Part shown: positions 27,438 through 39,800 of the stretch, piece after piece | Numbering within the stretch: position 1 is the stretch's first letter | Layout of the letters: the number at the start of each line of letters is the position of its first letter | From: Bradysia coprophila | Taxonomy: Eukaryota > Arthropoda > Insecta > Diptera > Sciaridae | Direction of reading: 5' to 3' | Length of the DNA: 64,000 bases | Assembly: GCF_014529535.1 (NCBI RefSeq) | Contig: NW_023503493.1 | Span: 14,354,001 to 14,418,000, forward strand | Position numbers and translations under genes: made by a program | The notes under the pieces: model-generated | Databases searched by the model: none | What the model saw: the letters and a program-made list of their open reading frames with translations, nothing else | Told to the model about the DNA's origin: nothing

Positions 27438-28753
27438 TTTCGATAAATACGAAGCAGAACTAAAGTCGATGTTTGAAACCGTCAGTCTTTTATACGTTTA
27501 AAATTCGTTTACGACGTTTGGTTATCGATTTGAAATTTTCGATATTGATCTATCATGACAATATTACCGTGATTAATCGTAGTGGTATGCCATGAATATC
27601 CCTTGCTATTTACGACACCTTTACTCGGAACCAATGAAAATATCGAATATTAGCCTATGCTAGGAAATTAGTCGAAAAATTTGCATACATCTAAACTATT
27701 GAAGCTACAAAGCTCACGCACAATTAAGGTATCTATTTTAGATCTCTGTGATGTGGTGGTTGCAGGGAAAATTTGCGTGAGACGAAAATACTAGGACGGA
27801 ATTTCAATTCAAAGATAGCCAGGGTCAGGTCGAATCAGGTTACAAGTCTTAATTAGGTTGACCTGAAGTGATACGAGCTTCAGTCTCAATGAACGTTCCT
27901 TTTGCATTCTATGCATTTTCACAGTTTTACAATCGAATCTATTACTTCATTTGACCTAATTATTTTTGAGTCAATTTTAAATCTTTTACAACATTTGTTC
28001 AAACATATTTTTGCTACATAAGACCGCATTAGTCAGATCGTGTCCTTTATTCCTGAATCATATCATATCGATAACAGATGACAGCGGCTGCCATTCGTAG
28101 CAGATTCAAAAACAAATGACGGCGTTCCATTTCTGGATCCGTAAAACATTTTCTAGCTGCGTATTGAGGTTCGATATATATTCGTTCAATATCAGAAGTG
28201 TGAGTAATGCAAAAACGGTTTTACCGAAATGAAACAATTTATTAATCTGATTTCTTTGTGTCATTCATCGACTTAGCCCATAAAAATATCAAATTTGAAT
28301 CGAAAATTATTTTTTGTTATCTATTTTGCATTCAACAAATCCAATCAACACACATGAGCCTGCGAAGTATTATGAGAACGGGAGTTCAAGACTCTAAGTT
28401 AGACCTCGATATCCCATACTTTGAATTAATTATTTTCTAACGTATTTGTGCGCTGGAAATGTGATGTCAGGTATCTGTAAAATTTCGCGGACACCTCTAA
28501 AGTCAGCGGTCTCGTTCCCGCTGTTACACTTTTCGATCAAAGTATTTTCACCCGATTGATACAAGATCTTTTACTTCATCCGGTTTAACATACATTTTGC
28601 TATATTTTGAAAGGCATTAAGTCATAGCTTTATCACTTACGCATGTCATTGCTGTGGATAACGGAAGGCATATCACCGCATCGATTTGTATAAAGAGACA
28701 TGCAATCCAGAACGAAGAATTAGTTCGACGTTGTATGGCTTAACGGGTGAATC
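27438..28753. promoter_or_regulatory. Shared divergent promoter interval of the two proteases
   Basis: About 1.3 kb separates the two start codons. A TATAAAAG (complement of 27487-27494) lies some 50 bases before the minus-strand ATG, and TATAAAG at 28689-28695 lies about 60 bases before the plus-strand ATG, both well placed for TATA boxes. Nothing else identifiable lies between them. Confidence 0.55.
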
Positions 28754-29810
28754 ATGAAATCGTTAGTTGTGTTTTTGTGTGCTGTAATCGCATATGGATC
28801 GTCAGCAAAAGTAAGTTCCCAACGAAGCTAGACTGAAGAAATCGAATTGAAATATTTACAAGGTCAACAGCTTAGGGAAGTTGAAATCTCGAGATTTCAA
28901 GACTCTAAAAAAGCGTCAGCGCTAGGGCGTATTGTAAGTGGACAACCAGCCAATGAAAACCAATTTCCCTACCAATGTTCCGTCTTGTCGCCGGTGGGTG
29001 CTGGTTTTTCAGTTTGCGGTGGTTCAATTATTTCTAGTGGATGGGTCCTAACGGGTAGGTCTTTAATAATGAGCGTTATAGGTAATGTATGTCTCGTATC
29101 TTAGCTGCTCATTGCACGGTCGGATATGCGCAACATACTTTACGTTTTGGTACAATCAATTTAACATCGGGTGGACAAACACAAACCGCTTTCGGTGCTA
29201 TCAGCCATCCCGGATATAACTCGGTGAATATGAACAACGACATTTCGGTCATTTCAATTCCGACTCCACTCACCTTTTCTCCGGCTATTCAATCCATTCG
29301 ACTACCAACGAATAGTCAAATTGGTTCCACTTTCCTTGACGCAACGGCCGTAGTGTCCGGTTGGGGTTCGATTTATGAAGGTTCGGGCGCTTCGCATACA
29401 TTAAATTGGGTCAACATGCGAATCATTTCGAATACGGCCTGCATGAACATCTTTGGTGGAGCTATTGTTGTTGGACATGTGGTCTGTGCGACCGGAATAA
29501 ATAGTGCTAATCAGGGACATTGCGGTGGTGATAGGTTCGATATTAGAGATTTCAGATGTTTGTGTGCTAATTTATGACTGTTTTTGTAGTGGCGGGCCGT
29601 TAACAATTCTTGAATCTGGTACATCGACTCAAATCGGTGTTGTGTCATTCGGAGCCGCTACGGGCTGTGATCTTCCGTATCCGTCAGGTATGAATCTTAA
29701 AATAAAAACACTTTCTTATTCTTGAGGAAATATCTTCGTCAGGATATATGAGAACAGCTAACTTTATCCATTGGATAAATGAAAAGACTGGCATTGCTGT
29801 ACGGCCATAA
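28754..29810 (+). CDS. Brachyurin-like S1A serine protease, copy B
   Basis: Five exons (28754-28810, 28871-29054, 29105-29534, 29590-29687, 29743-29810) give 278 residues. Signal peptide MKSLVVFLCAVIAYGSSA; activation site GR|IVSGQPAN; His in LTAAHCT, Asp in NNDISV, Ser in CGGDSGGPL, Gly six residues before it. The C-terminal PSGYMRTANFIHWINE block and part of the 3' UTR are almost identical to copy A. It has one intron that copy A lacks: a 55-bp intron (29535-29589) splitting the catalytic serine codon (AG|T), with a non-consensus GTTCGA donor but a good TTTTTGTAG acceptor. Predicted secreted, probably digestive. Confidence 0.87.
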
Positions 29811-30377
29811 AAGAGTGAACAATTTTTCGAAAAGTCAGCCGGTTGGGAAATAAGTTTATTTGAAATAAAGTGAAAGTCAGGAATGGAACAAACTTTTCGT
29901 TAACTCGTTACAGACGGAAGGCATATGACCAGTATTATTATCGGATCTATTGCTTCCATTGATCAAAGTTTTAATCGATTGATTTCAAATCTTGTACTTC
30001 AATTTTTTTAACATGTATTTTACCATATAAAGAACCGTATTACCCAGAGCTTTTCATTTTTTTTTGTCGTCGTTATCGATACCAGATGAAGCAAAGCCGC
30101 ATTTTACTATAAAGTTGCTATGTAGAAAATTTGGAAAAGTAATTTTTTGGATATTGGTAGAGCTAATGTCTTTCTACTTGTACAACTAATTACCACCTCT
30201 GTGACTCAAGTATCCACGCCTGTAGAACCTTTCAAAGATCGCCATTTTTCAACTTCAATGAGTCGCCACCTGTCCACCTTGGGAATCCATGGGAAATTTT
30301 TTTTGTACTATGACTATTAAAATTCCATTCCCTATCGATTGCAACCCCAATCAGTTCTATCGCACCTACAGAACACT

Positions 30378-30791
30378 CTAGGGAGCCTTGGTTCGGGTGC
30401 TCCTGACTGCACGGATGAAAATCAAAAATTTTTGTGGAACGTTGTTCAGGGTCACAAGCAGACTAAGAATATCCAAAAGTATCAATTTTGCGACGACATG
30501 TTTAGTTAAACTCCATTCAACCACACCGTGAAATTTGATGCATTTTTTCACTTTGGCTTTGAAAAATGCGAATTTTTCATTTCTTCGAATTGAGAATTCA
30601 CAAATGCGATTTAGCAACGCCCCAATTTTCCTCCGTTTCCAAATCAACATCAAAATTTCTACAGTCAAAACTACGGCTACAACAGATACTTCCGCTAAGA
30701 AAACACTTTCATCAACAGTATCTGCTGTAATTGCTCCAATCGAGGTTGACGTGATTAAAAACAGATAGCAGATGCAGTAGAATAACTTCAA
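30378..30791 (-). pseudogene. Possible chemoreceptor fragment
   Basis: About 138 codons open, with two hydrophobic stretches (FYCICYLFLITSTSIGAI; FLAEVSVVAVVLTVEILMLI) followed by basic residues and a third hydrophobic segment (VVAKLILLDILSLLVTL). This spacing recalls the first helices of insect gustatory/odorant receptors. There is no ATG at the 5' end, no matching exons nearby, and no C-terminal TYhhhhhQF signature. It lies just past the end of the Ki-67-like gene on the same strand. Best read as a relic or an isolated exon; chance is possible. Confidence 0.3.
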
Positions 30792-30857
30792 TTAATTTTT
30801 AATTTTAGATGAAAAAAGAACAGATATTACAATTAAATGAATTTTACATAAAAATGT

Positions 30858-33800
30858 TTACTTCATGCCGCGTCTCGGCCGTTTTCCAGCAACAGGAGTT
30901 TCAGTTTTGGTCGTCTGACCACGTCGACTGCGTGTTGCCGTGCTCGATGTGGATTCCTCAGCTTCGCTGACTTTGCGCCCCTTTGTTGTGGCTATATTCG
31001 AAGATTCACCAATTTCAGTCGTAACACTTTGGCTCATTTGTCGTGTCCGTTTTGAAGTGGCCCTCGTAGGTCGCTCTAAATTGTTTAAAAATCGAAAAGA
31101 AAATTAATTTTTCTGACCAAAAATTTATTTTGTTCGTTGAACTCACCCAGCTCTGATACAGATTCTGCTCTTGTAGTGGAACGTGCACCTCTGGCAGCTC
31201 TCGTGGGTCGATTTTCCGGAACTGTAAGATTTCGAGATCTTGTGACATTAGCCGGAACGTTTGCTTGTTCCGAGTCGGCTTCTGTGGCCTGGGATGATTC
31301 CGATGCATTGTCATCGTAAGACTCCTGCTGATCCATGTCGCTCGATGCATTCTTAGCTGCCCGTGTACTTCTAGCAACTTTCTTTGGTGGACCTTTTGGC
31401 GTTGGAAGTTTTCGAGCTCTTGTTGCTTTAGATTTAACGTTTAAGAGCTCCGAATCGGCTTCTGTGACTTGAGACGATTCCGAGGCGCTTTCATCGTTAG
31501 ACTCCTGCTGATCCATGTCAACTGAAGTATTTTTCGCTGCGCGTGTATTTCTAGCAGTTTTCTTTGGTGGATCTTTTGGTGTGGTACGTTTTCGGGATCG
31601 GGTGCTCTTAGCATGGTCATTTAACAACTCCAAATCGGCTTCGGTGGCTTGAGATGATTCCGATACATTTTCATCGTGAGACTCCTGCTGATCCATGTCG
31701 CTCGATTCATTCTTAGCTGCGCGTGTACTTCTAGAAGTTTTCTTTGCTGCACCTTTTAAAGTTGGAAATTGTCGAGCTCTTGTTGCTTTAGATTTGACGT
31801 TCAAGAGCTCCGAGTCGGCTTCTGTGACTTGAGATGATTCCGAGGCGCTTTCATCATGAGATTCCTGCTGATCCATGTTGCTGGCTTGACGTTGACGTTT
31901 TCTTGGGATTTTGAATTCGGAGGTGCTTGATGAAGCAGATTTATTTTCTTCTTTCGATTCAGCAACTGTTGCCTTACGTTTACGAGTACTTGCAACCTTC
32001 GATCCAACTTTTTCCTTAGACTCCAGTGGTTCGGCAGCACTCGCTGCTCGGTTTCTTGTTTTCGGGACCATCAACTTATTGCTTGATTGCTCAGTGTCAA
32101 CACGTTCTGAATCGATTTTACCATCAACTACTGCCGAATCAACCTGATCTGCTTTTCGTCTGCGAGATTTTGGAACTGTTGTTTGGCTGACCGGAACGCT
32201 TGCTATACGTTTCCTAGTTAGAACTTTAGGCTCAGATGGTGTTGCTTCCATGGTCTCATCGTTTTCAAAAACATTTTCATCCCGAGACTCAGTAGCTTTC
32301 GCTTCGTCCTTCCTCGTTCTACTAGGCGTTTTTTCAATCTTAACTTCAATTTTCGATTTTTCATGTTTCGTGTCTTCTTTTTCCGCGGCCTTTTTATCTT
32401 CGGCTACACTGGCTTTTCCTCGTCTTGTTCTGGTAACAGATCTTACCGATTTTGAAGCTTTCGCAGTTACTTCCTCAGCATCTTCATCTTCCGAGACATC
32501 TTCAGCATTCGGATCCACGGCACTTGCTTTCGGTTTTCTCGTTCTGATTGGCGTCTTCGAAGCTTTTAATGCCACAGTCACTTTTGAAGGTGCAGTAGTT
32601 GCATCTGCAGTCTCGTCCTTTTCCAAAGCAGTTTTACCTTGAGACTCCTGTGCCTCGATTGCGCTCAGCTGGCGATTTCGGTTTTTCCTCAGTACATTCA
32701 AAAATTTAGACTCAGTTTTTGGATTTACGAGAGCACTCGGCTCAGCTTTGTCTTCATTCTGTTCAGCGACGTTGTCATTCGATGCTTGAACCTCTACATC
32801 TGGTTCAGGAGTTTCGTTTTGTGGGAAAGATTGATTGTTCTCCGATTTGAATGTTTTAGTGCCATTGCTGGCTTCTTTCTTTGTCTCGACTGCGTTCGTT
32901 CCTTCTTGTTCTGCGGTTACTTCAATTGGATCAACTGGAACTGCCACAACCATTGGTTCAACTGGCACTGCTTCAGTAGCCTCTGCTTCAACTGGTACTG
33001 GTTCAACTGGCACTGCTTCAGTTGCCTCTGCTTCAACTGGTACTGGTTCAACTGGTACTGGTTCAACTGGTACTGGTTTAACTGGTACTGGTTTAACTGG
33101 TACTGGTTTAACTGGTACTGGTTCAACTGGTACTGGTTCAACTGGTACTGGTTCAACTGGTACTGGTTCAACTGGAACTGCTTCAACTGGCACTGCTTCA
33201 ACTGGCACTGCTTCAACTGGCACTGCTTCAACTGGCACTGCTTCAACTAGCACTGCTTCAACTGGCACTGCTTCAACTGACATGGGTTCAACTGACATGG
33301 GTTCAACTGACATGGGTTGAACTGACATGGGTTCAACTGACATGGGTTCAACTGACATGGGTTCAACTGACATGGGTTCAACTGATATGGGTTCAACTGG
33401 CACTGGTTCAACTGCCATTGTTTGAACTGGTGCGGGCACAGCAACAGCGGGCTGAAATAGAAATTATAAATTAGCCACAATATACCACCAATATTAACAA
33501 GCGATTTGCGTACCCATAATTCTTGTTCTGTTAGGATTGGAAGGCCACTTACTTCCAGTTGACTGTTCACTAGAGCAATGAGTGACTGCCTTGAGTTGTA
33601 CTTGACGAGTATCTTGTATTTCTTATCGGCTACGGCGGTTGACTGATCGGATTGATTTGGTTCAACTGGTGCATCCGGCGATTTTGGAAGATCTTGCATT
33701 TGTTCAACTGGTACATCCGGTGATTTTTGGAGTTCATTGACACCTTCGAGATGAGTATCGTCACGATTGCACGGAGTTTTCAAAAGCTCTTTGACGCCGA

Positions 33801-36800
33801 CGAAATCGGTTTGATCGAGCCTCTTCGGCGTTTTCAACATTTCACGAATACCTCGCATATCTGCCGTCTTGTTCAGAACGTCAGGAGTGTGCAAGAGTTC
33901 CTTCAATCCTACGCAATTGGTTCGATCGAGATCCTTAGGCGTCTTCAACATGTCTCGTACGCCTCGCATATCTGCTGTCTCGTTCAGAGTATCGGGAGTC
34001 TTCAATAGTTCCTTCAATCCTACACAATTGGTTCGATCGAGATCCTTAGGTGTCTTCAACATGTCTCGCACGCCTCGCATATCTGCTGTCTCGTTCAGAG
34101 TATCGGGAGTGTTCAATAGTTCCTTCAATCCTACACAATTTGTTCGATCCAGCACTTTGGGCGTCTTTAACATGTCTCGCACGCCTCGCATATCTGCCGT
34201 CTCGTTCAAAGTATCGGGAGTGTTCAATAGTTCCTTCAACCCTACACAATTTGTTCGATCCAGCACTTTGGGCGTCTTCAACATGTCTCTCACGCCTCGC
34301 ATATCTGCCGTATCGTTCAAAGCTTCTGGTGTGTTTAGGAGCTCCTTCATTCCGACTAAATTGGTCTTATCGAATGGTTTCGGTGTATTCAGCAACTCTT
34401 TTTCCCCTATCGCGTCATCGACATTTTGCATCTCATCGATCACGCTCGTCAACGAACAGTCTGCATGAATCTCGAATGTCTCGTCGAACAAGCTCGTTTC
34501 CTCACGATTATTTGCAGAAGTGGTGAATTGATCCACGTTTGTCTCGGTTATTACATCAGTGTCGCCGCATTGACCAGATACATCTGTTGTTTCATCGATG
34601 ACGTCGGCTTTATCGTCAGATGGCTCAGCCATTGTTGATGTTTCGACTACGATTGGCGCTGCTGTTTCGACTGCCATTGGCGCTTGTGTTTCGACTGCCA
34701 TTGGCGCTTGTGTTTCGACTACCATTGGAGCTGGTGTTTCGACTAACATTGGCGCTGGTGTTTCGAGTACTAATGGCATTTCAGTTAAGGCTGTTGCATC
34801 GACTTCCATTGGCGGTGGTCGTTCGACTACCAGTTCAGTTATAGCTGGTGTGTCGATTACAATTGGCGTGGGTCTTTGAACTACCACTGATTTACCAACT
34901 AACGTTCCGCTGGATGAAATTATTCCCGAATCACGGGCCATGGTGCCCGTTTCAACTGATAGTTCTGTTGATTCGCGCTTGATATCAATTGCTTCGAAAA
35001 CATCATCACTTCCATCCATTGAAATGCTTTCAGGGTGGACTTCATTCGAGTCCACAGATATTTTTGGTGCTTCAGTTCCCATTTCATTTTGAACGAATTG
35101 ATCGGTGACTGAAGTTCGCGCATCAGCGGACTGATTATTCGTTTTTGGACCATCGTCCTCTTCTTCGTGTAATTCTTCCAGAATTCGAACAGTTTTCTTG
35201 GGTGTTTTCGTGGCTTTTGGTGTTTTCAAAATCGATCTGGGAGTTGAAACCACATTGTTGGCCATCTTGCTCTTTGTCGGTGTGGAAAAAGTGGTTGATG
35301 GACTGCAACATTCATACAAACTGCACGGACGGCTATTTCGTCTTGCTCGAATGGGCAGAACCTTGGTAGGAGTGGAAATACTCGAAAGTCGGGATCCAGA
35401 AAGTGATTTTTCGGACGAATCTTCCGGTGGCGTATTCAGTTGTTCTGATTGTTCAATTTCTGGACAATCTTCAGTTGTTGATTTATCGTTGTTGATGCTT
35501 TCACTATTCATTCCAGCTATTATGCCCGGAGAAGCGTCGTCGTCATTGAATTCTGAGTCATCGTCAACACTTATAATTGAGTATGAATCGGAGCTTTCAT
35601 CGTCGGAATAAACAATCTCTACAGAAGAACTGCTCGCTAATCTATTAAGTTCCGGGGTTAAACTGGCAGTGTTCACCGCCTCTTTTTCTGATGGCGATAC
35701 ATTTGCTTCAGGAGTGCCAGTGAATGTAACATTTGCTTCTGGCTCAATAACATCTTCCACCGCCGAGATGTTGGTCGACTCTTTTTCTGATGGCGATGCA
35801 TTTGCTTCAGGAGTGCCTGGGAATGTAACATTTGCTTCCGGCGCAATAATATTTTCCACGGACGAAACGTTGGTCGATGCATTAGCTTCGGGAGTGAATG
35901 TAACATTTGCTGCCGAAGTACTTGATGACTTAGCGTTTACTGGAGTGCTTGGTAGGGTAACATTTGCTTTTAATTGCTGCCGATCTGCAAGAAAAATTAA
36001 ACATTTCATTAACCTCTGATCTTAGTACTGGTAGCAGCTAAGGAGTTTTTACTCCACAGAATTCTGACATATGACAAAGGCAAAAAGAGTGAAGGCCCCA
36101 GTTTCCTTGATAAACCGAATAATTTTACTCATAACTCGAGAAGAAAATGATTCATCACCTGATAACACTCGCAGTAAATATCTGCTGGGTCTCTTGAGTG
36201 AAATAACCTAGGTAATTGGACATTGTTACCGATAGGACTAGATACCATTTAGCCATTTAGTTCCATCCGATTTAATCCAACTTAGTCCAAGCAGTGCGGA
36301 ACCCTCACAATAATAAAAACATTATTTTCAAGAAATGCAGGATGGGACGTACTTAATAATTGAGAACATCACTGTACACTGCGACTTGTACAAACATGTT
36401 CGGGCTAACATAATTTGCAGGAGCTGTGATGAGAAGGATGAACACCGAATACACAGTCTAACTTCTTGTCCTGATCAACTGCAGGAGGCAAAGGCCTTTA
36501 TCAATTACCTTTTAACCTTTAATAAAGCCAGCAACTTCACATCTGATCAGCTACGACAAACATTCTATTTTATAGCACGCAAAAGAGATCAAACCGAGTA
36601 TCTACTTGTATTCAATGATTTGAATTTTCTTTACTGACAGATGAGCCACAGCTGACTAACCAGGTCATTTGAACGCTTCAGATTTCTTTATACAATAATC
36701 AAGAATAACAGTCCACTCGGTTCAGTAGCTTCAATGATTTTGAAATTTATATGGGAGAACACAAGTGGCATACAGGACCATAGTTCGTATCAGGTCACAA

Positions 36801-39800
36801 GTAAAATAACTCGGCGATTGGACCACATAGCCGTGAAGTATCGCTAATGTCAAATCGCCTAGATTTTTTTTGTGATTCGTCACATTTTTGAGTTTTTTTG
36901 AGCCAAAACGTGAAGAAACGCCATCAAGACAAATTTTTAATTCTTTATGTTTCTTAGAGTTTCGTCACACTTTGGCGTTATTTCTTTGCATTGCTTCACA
37001 TTCTAGTGACCAGCTATAAATGATAAATTGACAAGAAAAATCGCTAAAATCGCTAAAAGTGTGAAGAAATGCCAAGAGAAATCGTTAAAGAGTTCAGACA
37101 AATTTTCCATTCGGGTGTGTAATGGATAGGGGAGAATTGAGACTGGCGTAGTCCACAAAAAATTGTTATAATCAGATGTCAAAAATCGATTTTGAAAATT
37201 TAAAAAAAATTCGTTTGGCACATGCGACAAAATCATAGAAGCTAAATTTTTGAGTTTTCGGAAAGTGTAAAAAATCTCCGATTTTAAATTGTTTAATCGA
37301 AAATTGACCAGAGATATTAAATTCATTTAAATGAATCTAGAAGAATGTTTTTCATCCATATTTCAAAATTTTGATGTTCTCAAATGGCTTTTTTGCCCCA
37401 ATTTTAGGCCAACAAACACTCACGACACAAACATTTCTCAGATGTTTCACGAAAACGTTTCTGTTCTAGGTAGCTCACAACATCTCCAAATATTTAAGCC
37501 CACTTGAGCAAAAATCGATTCATTTTCTAAGTGAAGTTACTTTCAAACTCAAGATACTGCCAGTTTTTCATAGTCAGCGATCTTTGACGACTCACGAAGA
37601 AGACTTTTCCAACAAACTTCTTCCGATTTTTATCTGTTGCATTAGTAGATTAGGACTAATAACGACTAACAAAAATCTCAAAGATTTTTTTTAGTAGAAA
37701 TCGAAATGGGTGGGCCGCCGAAAACTCAAACATTTGGCTTCTATGATTTGTCGCAAGTGTCAAATGATTTTTTTTTAATTTTCAAAATCCATTTTTGACA
37801 TCTAGGAACAATTTTTGGTGTACTACGCCAGTCTATTTCACCCCTATTTCCATTCTTTATGTTTCTCGTCGTTTCTTCACACTTTGGCGATTTTTATTTA
37901 TCTTTTTGACGATTTGACTTTAATGATTCTTCACGGGAATCTGGTCTGAATTCGACTTATGACGCATTTACAGGATTTGTAATGGTCGAACCGTAGCTAC
38001 TGAACCCAGTAAACACAGGACTGACTTATAAGACATCTGGATATTTTACCGTGAAGATATAAGTGGACTTGCCGTTTTCACACTAAGTTCGAAAACACTG
38101 AATTGCCCAAATAACGCATTTTTGCATAAAGTAAGTCCTAAAGGGTCTTCAAGGGGGAAATCAGTCGAATTACCAAAATTGAGATTGGTCTAAATGATCA
38201 GTCAAGTACTTCCGACCACATCAAGAATTATTCGCGTTACTTCGTCACGGAATCATCAAAGATTGGCTATTAAGAGTCATATCGCCAAGACTTCAGGTGA
38301 TTGGGGAACAAGCCGACTCCGATTTTAATGAGTGATAGCTCGTTGGATTCGTCTTTCAATTCTAGGAAACACGTATCTTTCACTTTTTCTAAAAAAAATT
38401 GTTTTCTGTGAAAAGTGTTCAAAAGTGATCACATGTCAGAGAGTACCGAAAACAGTTTTTCGGCAATAACTCAAGAAAAAATTATTTTAAATTGTTGTAT
38501 TGTTGTACGATTGTCGGCCTTCGAAAGACCTACAGATAGAGTATACGCACTGCTTGGTGCTACTTGATCCACGAGAGCTATGACTTAAAATATAGTGAAT
38601 GTTCGGAGAGTACTGCTTCTCTGCAGCTTCGTTGTTCCACGGAACTAAGTATGGGGTGTTGTAGCTGGCCTCACCCACTATCGTTCCACACATAAATGAG
38701 CCCAGTACTTTTGTGCTGCAAGCCCACAGATGTGTTAGAAAAAAAGTTGGTGCCAAAATGCAGATTTTTTTCTTCTTTCTGAGGGCTCTACAGCTGGAAC
38801 AGCATCTGGAACGGTACTATGGCAGTCATTCTTTATCGTCTACTATTCTTTTACCTTATCAATAGAAAAACGCTTCGATATGTCACGAATATATCAGATC
38901 CAATGTTAGTAATATCAAGAGAAAAATTATCAAATTTTTCTCGGAGGATTTTAGTCAAATAAAGTGTTAGCGTATAGCAAATGACCTCAGGACTCCGGAA
39001 CAGTAGTTAGTTTTTCAATCGGACCAATATTTGCTACGTGACAGGAGTTTGGCAAACCGTTTGCTCCCACTTGATCATATCGTTTTTCCAAACTTCTGTC
39101 GCTTAGCAAATATTGGTCCGATTGAAAAACTAACTACTGTTCCGGAGTCCTGAGGTCATTTGCTATACGCTAACACTTTATTTGACTAAAATCCTCCGAG
39201 AAAAATTTGATAATTTTTCTCTTGATATTACTAACATTGGATCTGATATATTCGTGACATATCGAAGCGTTTTTCTATTGATAAGGTAAAAGAATAGTAG
39301 ACGATAAAGAGTGACTGCCATAGTACCGTTCCAGATGCTGTTCCAGCTGTAGAGCCCTCAGAAAGAAGAAAAAAATCTGCATTTTGGCACCAACTTTTTT
39401 TCTAACACTTCTGTGGGCTTGCAGCACAAAAGTACTGGGCTCATTTATGTGTGGAACGATAGTGGGTGAGGCCAGCTACAACACCCCATACTTAGTTCCG
39501 TGGAACAACGAAGCTGCAGAGAAGCAGTACTCTCCGAACATTCACTATATTTTAAGTCATAGCTCTCGTGGATCAAGTAGCACCAAGCAGTGCGTATACT
39601 CTATCTGTAGGTCTTTCGAAGGCCGACAATCGTACAACAATACAACAATTTAAAATAATTTTTTCTTGAGTTATTGCCGAAAAACTGTTTTCGGTACTCT
39701 CTGACATGTGATCACTTTTGAACACTTTTCACAGAAAACAATTTTTTTTAGAAAAAGTGAAAGATACGTGTTTCCTAGAATTGAAAGACGAATCCAACGA

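Noticed and set aside
32639-33320. Plus-strand frames rich in STGTG or YWFNW repeats.
   Set aside because: They are antisense shadows of the 15-bp PVEPV coding minisatellite.
38487-39653. Two mirrored 90-codon reading frames inside the palindrome as genes.
   Set aside because: They exist in two copies only because of the palindrome, show no domain, and no codon-level constraint can be judged from one locus.
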